This document shows positions 14,767 to 24,170 of a DNA stretch of 64,000 nt, in pieces; position 1 is the stretch's first letter; each line of letters opens with the position of its first letter. A program made the translations under genes and the position numbers. The DNA is from Flammeovirgaceae bacterium UBA2338 (GTDB taxonomy: Bacteria; Bacteroidota; Bacteroidia; Cytophagales; Cyclobacteriaceae). The DNA is taken from assembly GCA_002344795.1 (NCBI GenBank), contig DDUM01000027.1, forward strand, positions 1-64,000, read 5' to 3'. The notes under the pieces were generated by a model. The model saw only the letters and a program-made list of their open reading frames with translations. It had not been told where the DNA came from and made no database searches.

Positions 14767-16161
14767 TTAGTTCATCCAACCATTTTTGAAAGAAGCACTG
14801 GCAGTTTGATACCAACTAATGGCCTCCTGAAGTAGTGTGGAGTCTACCTGCGTATGTTCAATTTGTTCATTCCCTCTCAAAGTAAAATATTTTAACTCTT
14901 GCTGCGGCATTAATACAACCAATTCCTCTCCCTTCATGTATCCCAGGCTTTGATAAGTACTAACAAAGGCCCTCTCCCTTCCAGGCTCAAGTTTAGCCAT
15001 GTCGTATCCAAAAAATTTACTCTTATAACTAAAATTAAGCAACCCCAAAAGTGTTGGTCCAATATCAATTTGACTCATTAACCTGTCCATCGTACCAGGC
15101 GCAATAAAACCGGGAGCATAAACAAGCATAGGAATGTGATACTTATTTACTGGGAGTTCCGTTTTTCCTGCACTGGAGGCACAGTGGTCGGCTACTATAA
15201 TCAGTACCGTATTTTTAAACCATGGTTTCTTACTAATGCTTCTTACGAACTGACCAATGGCGTAATCCGTGTACTTCACAGCTCCATCCCTGCCTGTATG
15301 AGATGGGATATCTATCCTTCCATCCGGATATGTATAAGGTCGATGATTAGAGGTGGTCATAATTTGAGCGAATATTGGCTTGTTCTTATTGATGGTTTTC
15401 TCAATTTCCCGGGTCGCCAGATCTAATAAATTTTCATCTGCCACACCCCAAATATTTTCATAATCAATTTCTTCGTCCTTCAATTCCACCCTATCAACCA
15501 CATCATAATTATTATGAGAAAAGAAATAACTCATGTTGTCAAAATACCCATACCCCCCATAGATGTATTTACTCTCATATCCTTTCTCTTTGAACACTCT
15601 TCCAAGTGTAAATAAATTTTCATTATTCGGTCTCCTTACAATGGATTGACCGGGTGTTGGTGGTACGCATAGTGACAGTGCTTCAAGGCCACGTACAGTA
15701 CGTGTACCTGTTGCATACAATTTGGTATAGAGGCGGCTGTGCAATGCCAATGAATCAAGAAAAGGAGTGATGTTCTCCTCATTGCCAAAACTTTTCATAA
15801 AGTCGGCACTAAAACTCTCCACGCTAATCAAGATGACATTCTTTTTGAGTTCAGGTCCATTAGCCACTATTCTTCGTTGTAAAGAGAAAGAAGAAGAGTC
15901 TATAAAATGAGATTCTTTGGTTTTCAACAATTGACGAACCTGTTGAAAAGCTTTGTCTTCATCCATTCTTTGATAAAACTGATCGTAATCAAGTTCGTTA
16001 TTCAAATAAGCAGCAAACAATTCATACAGTCCATTCCCAGCCAATTCATTGGCCAAAGCAGAATTGCTAAAGCGATGTGCTTTGGTATTAACAGTAAAGT
16101 AAGACAAGAGAGGAAGAGTGATAATAATCAAGAACCATATTGTTCTTCGTTTAAATGACAT
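14767..16161 (-). pseudogene. LtaS-like sulfatase/phosphoglycerol transferase, C-terminal part downstream of an in-frame stop
   Basis: This 464-codon frame encodes the last membrane helix and the whole extracellular domain of an LTA-synthase-family protein. Landmarks of the alkaline-phosphatase-like fold are KKNVILISVESFSADF (metal-binding start), a catalytic Thr in ATGTRTVRGLEA, and a late metal-binding Asp-His in IIVADHCASS. It lies in the same frame as the upstream 169-residue piece, separated only by TAG and four codons. One base change at 16174-16176 would give a 638-codon gene of normal family length. If the protein is made separately from ATG 16161, it would start directly with a membrane anchor and could still be active. 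In Gram-negative bacteria such enzymes modify surface glycans or lipids. Confidence 0.7.
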
Positions 16162-16173
16162 AACGGTGCAATT

Positions 16174-16683
16174 CTAAGTCCATGAGCGAAACTGATAAAC
16201 AATGAGGGCAGAGAAAGCGAGTGCTGCCCCTATATACCATTCAATAGGATACGATTGTTGAATGTTTCCTATGACTTCTGTAGTGTATACCAAATAGTCA
16301 ACTGCTATAAAATTGAATCGCGTTGTAAATTCTTCCCAAAAGAACCATTCAGAAATCGAATTGAAAATCAATAATGAAGTGAAGAAGAAAAGAATAAAAT
16401 TGAGAACATACTTGTGCCATCGCTTATTGTATATTCTCTCCGGGCAAAGCCATAAATAGATAAGAACAGGGATAATAAAATAAGTGGCATTAATAAGGTC
16501 AAAAAAGAACCCAATGAAAAACGCCTCCAGAATATTGAGGATGGATAATTCCTGTATTCCGTCAGCAGCTATCAACAAGAACAATCTGGTAAAAAACGAA
16601 ATACTTACCACCAACAAGCTAATAAGGACTAACAGGCCGAAGCGGTGGTGTTTAACTTTCTCCAAAAAAGACTTCATACCCAA
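16174..16683 (-). pseudogene. LtaS-like protein, N-terminal membrane part ending at an in-frame TAG
   Basis: A 169-residue product made of four membrane helices, including the family-typical FFDLINATYFIIPVL and the loop RFNFIAVDYLVYTTEVIGNI. In related proteins this loop continues straight into a fifth helix and a sulfatase domain. Here translation stops at TAG (16176-16174), with the next ATG 12 bases on in the same frame. Either a nonsense mutation, a sequencing error, or a true split into two cooperating polypeptides would explain this; I favour a recent mutation because both halves are otherwise well kept. It lies 65 bases downstream of the DUF4249 gene on the same strand. Confidence 0.7.
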
Positions 16684-16748
16684 TCGTACTCTCTACTTAA
16701 GCCCTTACGCAGTATTTCATCCAAAGGTTGGTCGGTGGTCAAATTAAA

Positions 16749-17654
16749 CTAAGGGTTGTCCTGAGGATAAATAAAGAGAACGGAATCTGAGAGCACGGCA
16801 GACCCAAAAACACCTATTGCTCCATCGATCTGGGAGTCGATAAAAACAGGCTCTACAAACGGATTAAAGATGGACTCCAACTGACTGTCTACACTCTTAT
16901 AAAATTGAGCAGTCCTTTTATCCAATGATTGCATAAAAATCCAGGTTGAATCGCCTTCCTTATATTCAAAGGAAACCTCAATAGCCATAATTAATAATTG
17001 TCCGTCAATATTCTCATCACTAAACACGGTTCTCCCCAGATCCGTAATTGGAAACATATTGCCATTGGTGCAATCAGATCGCACATCTCCCAAGGTGTGG
17101 GCATGCAGCCGGTCGTTATCAATCATTCTGTTCATTTGAAATCTGTAATAGTTCTCCTCTCCTGCTTTATCCTGCAATTGAATAACCACACCATCATGGC
17201 CGCCATACACATCAAAAAACTCCTCGGTATACTCAACGGAAGAAATATTTACTTTCGCTTGATTAATTGTAGTGGAGGCAGCATAGCTCTTCCCTCTATA
17301 AGATATGTTCAGATCGTATGTTTCTCCTTGTTGTGCTACTGCCCCACCCTGATAGAATGGAATCCATCGACAACGGAAGGGGTCAAAGACGCTGTCTGCC
17401 TGCAAGGTTAATGCTACTCCACGGTTGGTCAGTATCACCACTGCCCCTCTGGCAAATACTTCCTGAGGCGCCACTTCTGGTTGAAAAAAAGGCAAGGCTC
17501 TGCTCACATAAATACGTGGCACCTTTCCAGGGTATAGTATTCCCTCAATAAACAGTTGTTCCTCATAAGCCGTATCGGGTTTAATCTCAATATCCTTTTG
17601 ACAGGAAATCGCCAATAAAAACAGTATCGTCCAGGCCAGGTACTTCATACACAT
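16749..17654 (-). CDS. DUF4249 lipoprotein, partner of a TonB-dependent receptor
   Basis: A 301-residue exported protein with a lipobox (LLAISC). The N-terminal LFIEGILYPGKVPRIYVSRA and the beta-rich body match DUF4249, a family found almost always directly after a TonB-dependent receptor. Its ATG overlaps the receptor's stop (TGATG), so the two are translationally coupled. It is presumed to sit at the outer-membrane surface and help capture or gate the ligand. The ligand is unknown. Confidence 0.88.
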   Translation of the reverse strand: MCMKYLAWTILFLLAISCQKDIEIKPDTAYEEQLFIEGILYPGKVPRIYVSRALPFFQPEVAPQEVFARGAVVILTNRGVALTLQADSVFDPFRCRWIPFYQGGAVAQQGETYDLNISYRGKSYAASTTINQAKVNISSVEYTEEFFDVYGGHDGVVIQLQDKAGEENYYRFQMNRMIDNDRLHAHTLGDVRSDCTNGNMFPITDLGRTVFSDENIDGQLLIMAIEVSFEYKEGDSTWIFMQSLDKRTAQFYKSVDSQLESIFNPFVEPVFIDSQIDGAIGVFGSAVLSDSVLFIYPQDNP

Positions 17655-19951
17655 CAGAATTTAAAATTGTAAGAGACACTTGGTATAATGGGCAACAAGG
17701 AAACTTGCTTTGCCTTTGGTTTATTCTCATTGTGATCAACGTAGAGATAAACAAAGTACGGGTTGCTACGACTGTATAAATTGTAAAAACTGAAAATCCA
17801 CTCGGAGTCATACTCCTTCCCAAATATTTTTCGCCTCTTCTTATAGGTGGCTGAAAAATCAAGTCGGTGATAGGAAGGAAGCCTTGCGTTGTTCTTTCCT
17901 TCATAAATAAAGTAGTTTCCTTCAAACAGACTTCCCCCATTGGCCACATTGATCCTGCCGACAGGGAGTGTGAATGCATTTCCAGAAGAATAGACAAAAA
18001 CACTGGACAGCGTCCATCGCTTATTGAGACTGTAAGTCCCAACCAATGAAACAGAATGTCTTCGATCATATTGAAAGGGAAACTTCTGTCCAAAATTTAA
18101 ATCCGCGAATTGTTGATCCGTTTTCGAGAGGGTATAGGAAATCCATCCCGTCAAGCGACCCGTATTTTTTCTTAAAAAGAATTCAACTCCTTTACTCCAT
18201 CCCTTACCATATACCAAAGCAGTATCTACATCAAAGTTTTCCACCAATTGATTTCCTGCAGGAAAGAGCACCTGATTATCCATGGTTTTATAATAAAACT
18301 CTATACTGGCTTCGTATTTATTCTGATCAAAATTATTGAAATATCCCAGAGCGAATTGTTCAGAAAGTTGAGGCTTCGTTCGCAAACTTGAAGGCACCCA
18401 CACATTGGTAGGCACCGATGCTGTGGAGCTTGGCACCAGGTGAAGGAACTGATTCATCAGAGTATAAGACCCTTTGATCGATGAAGTCGGTGTCACAGAG
18501 ACCTTCAGTGTTGCCCGAGGCTCTATTCTAAAGTATTCTACTTTATTGGAAATAAAAGCGGGCGCTCTTATCCCGAGACTTGTCGATACGTTTTCACTAA
18601 TATTAATTTCATCATTTACATAAAACGCCAACTCATCAAAATATTTAGAAGGTATCGAACCAATGTTCAAACTCTGGTTACCCGAAGATTGAGCTTCTGT
18701 TTTACCCTTGGATAAGAATTCATGATTGGTATAATGGGCACCAAACCGAATGGAATGATGAAGGTTTGGCAAATATTGAAATTCGGTTTTTGCACTGATA
18801 TTATTAATCCCTGAAAATACCTGAGAGAACGAATTGTTTTGTACAGTTTCAATATTCTGATCGTACTGATTATAAATAACAGAGGTATTCAAAAATAGCT
18901 TTTGGCCAAACAAATGATTCCACCTTAATGTTGCTGTAGAATTACCAAAAAGAATTTTATAAAAAATACCTACTGTCTCCTTATACTCAGCATTATCTCT
19001 ACCCGTGAAATAGCTCAAATACAACTTATCATTTGCTCCTGCTTGCCAGTTCAACTTTGCGTTGATATCATAGAAATGATAATTAGACCGATTGCCCTTA
19101 GCTGTAAAAGGGCGTGCGAGCAAATCAATATAAGTTCTTCTTCCAGACACAATGAAGGAGGCCTTCTCTTTCCTGAGAGGGCCTTCAAGAGAAAGATGAG
19201 AAGTGATCAAACCAATCCCTCCACTACCTCTTACTTCTCTGTTATTCCCTTCCTTCATCGTTACATCCAGGATGGAAGACAACCGCCCTCCGTATTGAGC
19301 CGGAAATCCTCCCTTAATCAACGTCACATTATTAAGCGCCCTTGAGTTGAACGTACTGAACAAACCAAACAAATGATTGGGGTTATAAACTGTTGCTTCA
19401 TCGAGTTGTACTAAATTTTGGTCCGTGTTACCTCCGCGAACAAAAAAACCGGTAGTCCCTTCATTGCCCGACTGAACTCCTGGTAATAATTGTACTACTT
19501 TCAGAATATCTGTCTCGCCAAGAATTACGGGTAATTCACTGATCCTGGTTACAGGAATATCGATGACACCCATTTGTGCCCTTTGTACATTTTCATCCGA
19601 ACGTTGAGCCTCAATAACAACCTCATCCAAAACATCTTCATTTAATACCAATTCAATATCCAGTTCGAGGTTGTTATTAAAATATATTTTTTTGATTTGA
19701 GGCTGATAACCCAGGTAGGAAAACACAACAGCAATACTGTCCTGCATGGGCAGCGTTAAGGAATAGAAGCCATAATTATTTGTAGTGGTTCCTTTTCTCA
19801 TAGAAGTAATGTATACCGTGGCTCCAATCAACGCCTCACCCGTTTGACTGTCCTTCATCGTTCCGCTCAGTGTATATTTTTTTTGAGCCACACTTTCATA
19901 TGACAATAATCCGCTCAATAAAAAAACAATAGAAATCGATGAAGTTTTCAT
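17654..19951 (-). CDS. TonB-dependent receptor with carboxypeptidase-like N-terminal domain
   Basis: A 765-residue outer-membrane receptor. A signal peptide (cleavage after ESVA) is followed by a carboxypeptidase-regulatory-like domain (about 25-110: GEALIGATVYI, then GYQP), a plug domain (about 130-235: LPVILGETDILKVVQLLPG, FVRGGNTDQNLVQLDEA), and a beta-barrel ending in an aromatic residue (VSYNFKF). There is no SusD partner; instead a DUF4249 lipoprotein follows with overlapping codons. A PAP2 phosphatase gene ends only six bases upstream. This layout suggests uptake of a small phosphorylated or lipid-linked compound, but the ligand cannot be read from the sequence. Confidence 0.93.
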   Translation of the reverse strand: MKTSSISIVFLLSGLLSYESVAQKKYTLSGTMKDSQTGEALIGATVYITSMRKGTTTNNYGFYSLTLPMQDSIAVVFSYLGYQPQIKKIYFNNNLELDIELVLNEDVLDEVVIEAQRSDENVQRAQMGVIDIPVTRISELPVILGETDILKVVQLLPGVQSGNEGTTGFFVRGGNTDQNLVQLDEATVYNPNHLFGLFSTFNSRALNNVTLIKGGFPAQYGGRLSSILDVTMKEGNNREVRGSGGIGLITSHLSLEGPLRKEKASFIVSGRRTYIDLLARPFTAKGNRSNYHFYDINAKLNWQAGANDKLYLSYFTGRDNAEYKETVGIFYKILFGNSTATLRWNHLFGQKLFLNTSVIYNQYDQNIETVQNNSFSQVFSGINNISAKTEFQYLPNLHHSIRFGAHYTNHEFLSKGKTEAQSSGNQSLNIGSIPSKYFDELAFYVNDEINISENVSTSLGIRAPAFISNKVEYFRIEPRATLKVSVTPTSSIKGSYTLMNQFLHLVPSSTASVPTNVWVPSSLRTKPQLSEQFALGYFNNFDQNKYEASIEFYYKTMDNQVLFPAGNQLVENFDVDTALVYGKGWSKGVEFFLRKNTGRLTGWISYTLSKTDQQFADLNFGQKFPFQYDRRHSVSLVGTYSLNKRWTLSSVFVYSSGNAFTLPVGRINVANGGSLFEGNYFIYEGKNNARLPSYHRLDFSATYKKRRKIFGKEYDSEWIFSFYNLYSRSNPYFVYLYVDHNENKPKAKQVSLLPIIPSVSYNFKF

Positions 19952-19957
19952 AACTAT

Positions 19958-20695
19958 CTAGTTCAATGAAATGATTGCATTTATTCCAATATTTTTATCC
20001 TGATAGGTAGGGACAGCCATAATTTTAGACCTCCTTAGTCTCTTTTGATCATGAAAAAAATAAACCAGGTTAGTGGAGAGAATTCCTATCCCAGCCCCCA
20101 CAAGCACATCCGTACTCCAGTGTCTGTTGTTCATCATACGAAGCACTCCCACGGATGTCGCAGTACCGTAAGCCAAAACACTATATAAAGGATTTTGCTT
20201 GCCATATTCTTTGTGCATAAAAGTGGCCGCTACAAACGCTTGTGCAGTATGGCCGGAAGGAAATGAATTAGGCATTCCTGTATCAGGCCTGGGCACAGAA
20301 GTGAATTTTTTTAAGGGAAACACAAAGGTCATCATCAGCAACTCTGACTTTGTCAATAACCACATTTGGGTCGCGAAATCATGCTGCCCTTTAATTCCCA
20401 ATCCATTTAAAGCAACCACTCCTGCAATTGGAGCATACTGCATATAATCATCTGCATGAGAACGGAAAGTTGAAAATTTTTCGTTGCGCTCCTCATACAA
20501 GTCTGCCCTACCGATAATGTCAATATCAGAAATAGCCAATAATCCTGCTCCGCCCAGAATAATCGGAGCGCTTATCGTTTTTCTTAGATTGATTTTATTT
20601 ATCTCTTTATAAACTCGTAAGGAATCCGCCTGAGCATTTGCTAAATGAACAGTACTTAGACAGATAATAAAAATGGAAATGCGTAAATTGTTCAT
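19958..20695 (-). CDS. PAP2 superfamily phosphatase, exported
   Basis: A 245-residue membrane-associated acid phosphatase. A signal peptide ends near ANAQ. The three PAP2 motifs are intact: KKFTSVPRP (motif 1), PSGHTA (motif 2), and NRHWSTDVLVG (motif 3). The family dephosphorylates lipid phosphates such as undecaprenyl or phosphatidyl phosphates, or soluble phosphate esters. Six bases separate it from the TonB-dependent receptor, so it likely leads an operon PAP2-receptor-DUF4249, perhaps extended by the LtaS-like gene. It might remove phosphate from the receptor's ligand in the periplasm; this is inference. Confidence 0.88.
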   Translation of the reverse strand: MNNLRISIFIICLSTVHLANAQADSLRVYKEINKINLRKTISAPIILGGAGLLAISDIDIIGRADLYEERNEKFSTFRSHADDYMQYAPIAGVVALNGLGIKGQHDFATQMWLLTKSELLMMTFVFPLKKFTSVPRPDTGMPNSFPSGHTAQAFVAATFMHKEYGKQNPLYSVLAYGTATSVGVLRMMNNRHWSTDVLVGAGIGILSTNLVYFFHDQKRLRRSKIMAVPTYQDKNIGINAIISLN

Positions 20696-20832
20696 TAGGA
20701 AGAGTCAGGTTTATACCCAACACGCCAGCCTAAGCCAAATGGTGGGTTGAAATATTTATATTTTTTCTGACCAACCGTTTTCGCAAATATTGCGTAATGT
20801 CAAGACTGGAGAAGTAATTTTAAACACAGGTT

Positions 20833-21390
20833 ATCGAGGAACGAGACCTATATCAACTACTTGATTCCTGCAGAAAAGGGAATCGAAATAGTCAGGATCG
20901 GCTATATAAGGAATACTATGCCTATTCCATGGGTATTTGTTTGCGTTACTCCCGAACCAGAGAAGAGGCGGTTGAAATTGTAAATGACGGGTATATTAAA
21001 ATTTTCACAAAACTCGATAAGTACTCAAAAGGGTTGTCCTTTAAAGGATGGCTTAGGAGGGTTATGATCAATTCTGCTATTGATTATTTTCGGAGGAATG
21101 AAAAGCATTACAATAGCCTGGATATTTCCCACGGCCAATATGAAACAACAAGTGAGACCATTATAGATCAAATGGCAGAAGAAGAAATTATCGCTGCCAT
21201 TCAAAGACTCCCCCCTTCTTACCGTATGGTATTTAATCTATTCGTTATTGAAGGTTATAAGCATGAGGAGATTGCCAATCAGTTAAATATTAGCACTGGC
21301 ACTTCCAAATCGAATCTTGCCATAGCAAGGAGTAAACTTCAAAAAATTTTATTAAGAGAACAGCAAGTAAGCAAGGAGCAAAATGGATGA
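20833..21390 (+). CDS. ECF RNA polymerase sigma factor, start codon non-canonical
   Basis: An ECF (sigma-24-like) sigma factor. Region 2 contains CLRYSRTREEAVEIVNDGYI and FKGWLRRVMINSAIDYFRR; region 4 is RLPPSYRMVFNLFVIEGYKHEEIA with the recognition helix ISTGTSKSNL. The first ATG in frame is 20929, but the frame upstream of it encodes LLDSCRKGNRNSQDRLYKEY, the conserved region 2.1, and stays open back to a TAA at 20821-20823. No ATG, GTG or TTG occurs in that stretch. ATC at 20833 would give a normal 185 residues. The gene overlaps its neighbour by eight bases, marking a sigma/anti-sigma pair. Confidence 0.82.
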   Translation: MEERDLYQLLDSCRKGNRNSQDRLYKEYYAYSMGICLRYSRTREEAVEIVNDGYIKIFTKLDKYSKGLSFKGWLRRVMINSAIDYFRRNEKHYNSLDISHGQYETTSETIIDQMAEEEIIAAIQRLPPSYRMVFNLFVIEGYKHEEIANQLNISTGTSKSNLAIARSKLQKILLREQQVSKEQNG

Positions 21391-22648
21391 TAGTCAATTC
21401 GATAAAAGCTTAAGAGAGAAGCTGGGTAGCTATGAGCCGCCAGGATTCGACCCTGCTGCATTGGCTTCACTCCATCACCAGATGGCGGCCATTACAGTTA
21501 CTCCCTGGTACGCGACCTATAGAACTGAGTTAATTATGGGTGGTACTGTATTGCTATCTGCCTTACTTATTATCTGGAGCCAATGGATGTTTACACAAAA
21601 CAGTACTGCAGATCTTGAAGCTGAGATACTGGCACTGAAAACTAAAAATGAAAACGCTGACCAACTTCGTCAGGAACTCAATCACCTCAAGGCGTTGAAG
21701 CCTGATACGATCCGCATCATTGAGTTCCAGGAGCAGCCCTCCACTGTATACCTCTCACTTCTGAGAAAGATTGACCGACTGGAGAGTGAGCTCAGAACAA
21801 TGTTTGAAGATACTTCAAGAAAAAATGAATTACTTCTGGCGCAGGCCAATGAAAAACCAAATGATGCACAATTTATCATCAGCGAACCTTCCCTATCCTA
21901 TTATCCCTTGGCCAACAGAATTATTCCTCGCGAAAAAGAAAAGGAAAGCAAACGCGCCATAGCCAATGAGCTCCCGCTGATTCTGGAATCTCCTGAGAAA
22001 AAACTTCCCGTAAAAACAATCAAGGAACTTCAAAAACACTACCAAAAAGGTATTGGCATTCGGCTTGGGCCCAGCCTATTGGTTTCGCGCGGCTCTTTTG
22101 ATCCTGGTGACAACCGATATAATTTTGGAGGCGGTGTACTTGCCGACTTTATTGTATCTCCTTCATTAAGTGTTGAAGCCGGTATCCATCACACGCAAAG
22201 GCATAACCGAATTTCCAATGCGGATATTTTGGAATCGGGTTTTCCGGGAGCCGATCCATCATTGGGCGAACTTAAAAATATTGACATCGATTCGTGGGTA
22301 TTTGAGACTCCTTTGAACATCAAATACCGCTATCCCGTTTCCATGCAATCCAATTGGATAATCGGTGGCGGTTATACTGCCATGATATACACCAAACAGA
22401 TTCTAGAATATGATTATCAGTTTGGCGCCAATCAATCGGCTTCAATTAATTCCTCCCTATTGGACAAGAATGTAAAGATTTATCCTGGTACACTCAATGT
22501 GTCTCTTGGCTTCAGTAGTGAATTAAAGAACAAGAAAATAATAGAAACATCTCTTTACTATCAGCATGGACTGGGAAAGGTTGGGCTTGAACAAACCACT
22601 CCTACCTTCATTGGGGTAAGAGGCGCGTACTGGTTTACCTTGAAATAA
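21383..22648 (+). CDS. probable anti-sigma factor with C-terminal beta-barrel-like domain
   Basis: A 421-residue protein coupled to the sigma gene by an eight-base overlap. Residues 1-48 are polar and would face the cytoplasm as the sigma-binding part. One membrane helix follows (about 52-72, IMGGTVLLSALLIIWSQWMF), then a coiled coil (about 75-165) and a Pro/Lys-rich linker. From about 220 the sequence looks like an outer-membrane beta-barrel of the porin-like PF13568 kind: alternating strands GIRLGPSLLV, SVEAGIHHTQ, LNIKYRYP, ending in FIGVRGAYWFTLK. Such chimeras occur with ECF factors in Bacteroidota. Physical membrane placement is puzzling, since the two halves would belong in different membranes. 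Confidence 0.7.
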   Translation: MDDSQFDKSLREKLGSYEPPGFDPAALASLHHQMAAITVTPWYATYRTELIMGGTVLLSALLIIWSQWMFTQNSTADLEAEILALKTKNENADQLRQELNHLKALKPDTIRIIEFQEQPSTVYLSLLRKIDRLESELRTMFEDTSRKNELLLAQANEKPNDAQFIISEPSLSYYPLANRIIPREKEKESKRAIANELPLILESPEKKLPVKTIKELQKHYQKGIGIRLGPSLLVSRGSFDPGDNRYNFGGGVLADFIVSPSLSVEAGIHHTQRHNRISNADILESGFPGADPSLGELKNIDIDSWVFETPLNIKYRYPVSMQSNWIIGGGYTAMIYTKQILEYDYQFGANQSASINSSLLDKNVKIYPGTLNVSLGFSSELKNKKIIETSLYYQHGLGKVGLEQTTPTFIGVRGAYWFTLK

Positions 22649-22718
22649 CCCCTCTACAAACAAATCGTTTGCAACTCTTTGCCATAGTTGTCACCTTAGC
22701 AAAAATTTTAGGACACTC

Positions 22719-23339
22719 ATGACGCTTACTTATTGGATCATTGGTATTACCGTTGTGGTGAGTTGGTATTCATTCGACAAACCTGAAATACTGGGCAAGC
22801 TCTTAATGAACCCTTATAAGGTTTCCAAAAACAGGGAATATTACCGGTTGATAACCAGCGGATTTGTCCATGCCAATTTCCCGCATTTGTTGTGGAACAT
22901 GTTTTCGTTTTACTTCTTTGGCCAGGTTGTAGAGTACTATTTCAGTTATCTATTTGGTGCCGCTGGGCCTATTCTGTTTATTGTGCTCTATGTGCTGGCC
23001 ATCATCATCTCGGACTTATCATCTTATTTCAATCACAAAGACAACCCCAGGTATAATTCATTAGGGGCTTCCGGTGGTGTATCCGCCATCATTTTTGCTT
23101 CCATCCTATTTCAACCGCTTCAGGACATCTGTTTATATGGCATCCTGTGCTTCCCCGGATTTATTTTCGGGATCGCCTACATCATTGGTTCCTATTACTA
23201 TGGAAAAAGGGGGAAAGACAACATCAATCATGCTGCCCATATTTATGGAGCGCTGGTGGGGCTCGTTTTTTGTATCATCATTTATCCTCGTTCTGTGATG
23301 CTTTTTATCGATCAGATTAAAGAGTGGCGCCTTTTCTAG
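22719..23339 (+). CDS. rhomboid family intramembrane serine protease
   Basis: A 206-residue protease with six membrane helices. The loop-1 segment HANFPHLLWNMFSFYFFG includes the family's HxxxN pattern. The catalytic serine is Ser118 in LGASGGVSA and the catalytic histidine is His174 in AHIYGALVG. Rhomboids cut single-span membrane proteins inside the bilayer. No substrate is suggested by neighbours, although the adjacent anti-sigma-like protein has one membrane span. It is transcribed separately, 70 bases after that gene. Confidence 0.92.
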   Translation: MTLTYWIIGITVVVSWYSFDKPEILGKLLMNPYKVSKNREYYRLITSGFVHANFPHLLWNMFSFYFFGQVVEYYFSYLFGAAGPILFIVLYVLAIIISDLSSYFNHKDNPRYNSLGASGGVSAIIFASILFQPLQDICLYGILCFPGFIFGIAYIIGSYYYGKRGKDNINHAAHIYGALVGLVFCIIIYPRSVMLFIDQIKEWRLF

Positions 23340-23420
23340 TGGTATTTGCCGAAATTACTGTCCGCGCCTGTTAATTATAGATAGTATTTCGTTTCTTGCG
23401 CCTCGTTTAAACTGAAAATC

Positions 23421-24170
23421 ATGCGCTATCTATTAATAGGTCTGTTGTTTGTAAGCACACTCGTATCAGGCCAATCAAAAAAAGAATTAAAAGCTGAAGT
23501 AATTAAGCTGAAAGCTGAAATTGAAAGCCTTGGCACCGAGCTTGACGCTCTTAAAAACCCGCCCAAAGCAGAGCTCAATAACGAGCACGAAAAAGCCAGT
23601 TACGGATTGGGCGTGCTGATGGCCTCCAACCTCCAAAAACAAGGATCAGATTCATTGCTTGTTGAAATTCTCAACGAAGGTATGCGTGATGTAATGAATG
23701 GCTTACCCACACAAATGAATGAGGAAGAAGCCATGGCCATCGTACAACCATATATGACCAGGGCCATGGAAAGAGAAATAGAAGCATTGAAGAAAGAGGG
23801 TGTTGACTTTCTTGCCGCCAACAAAACCAAAGAAGGTGTTAAAGTGACTGAAAGTGGGCTACAATATAAGGTGTTGACCACAGGCACAGGAAAGATGCCC
23901 AACGCGGCAAGCAACGTAACCGTGCATTATATAGGCAAACTTATTGATGGAACCGTTTTCGATAGTTCTATAGAGAGAGGCGAACCAGCCACTTTTGGGG
24001 TGAGCCAGGTGATCAGTGGATGGACAGAAGCAATGCAACTTATGCACGAAGGGGATAAATGGGAACTTTATATTCCATACGAATTAGGATATGGAGAGCG
24101 TGGTGCCGGAGCGCAAATACCTCCGTTTTCAACTTTGATATTTGAAGTGGAGTTGATTTCTGTGAACTAG
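23421..24170 (+). CDS. FKBP-type peptidyl-prolyl cis-trans isomerase, periplasmic
   Basis: A 249-residue exported isomerase of the Mip/FkpA type. A signal peptide ends at VSGQS. A short coiled coil (19-45) and a helical dimerisation domain (about 55-135: KASYGLGVLMASNL) precede the FKBP catalytic domain (about 140-249) with VTVHYIGKLIDGTVFDSS, the active-site tryptophan in SGWTEAMQLM, and YGERGAGAQIPPFSTLIF. It would assist folding of exported proteins. It converges with the next gene with no intervening base. Confidence 0.93.
   Translation: MRYLLIGLLFVSTLVSGQSKKELKAEVIKLKAEIESLGTELDALKNPPKAELNNEHEKASYGLGVLMASNLQKQGSDSLLVEILNEGMRDVMNGLPTQMNEEEAMAIVQPYMTRAMEREIEALKKEGVDFLAANKTKEGVKVTESGLQYKVLTTGTGKMPNAASNVTVHYIGKLIDGTVFDSSIERGEPATFGVSQVISGWTEAMQLMHEGDKWELYIPYELGYGERGAGAQIPPFSTLIFEVELISVN

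Noticed and set aside
17587..18093. Minus-strand open frame of 168 codons
   Set aside because: Overlaps the 3' end of the TonB-dependent receptor in another frame, without any recognisable motif.
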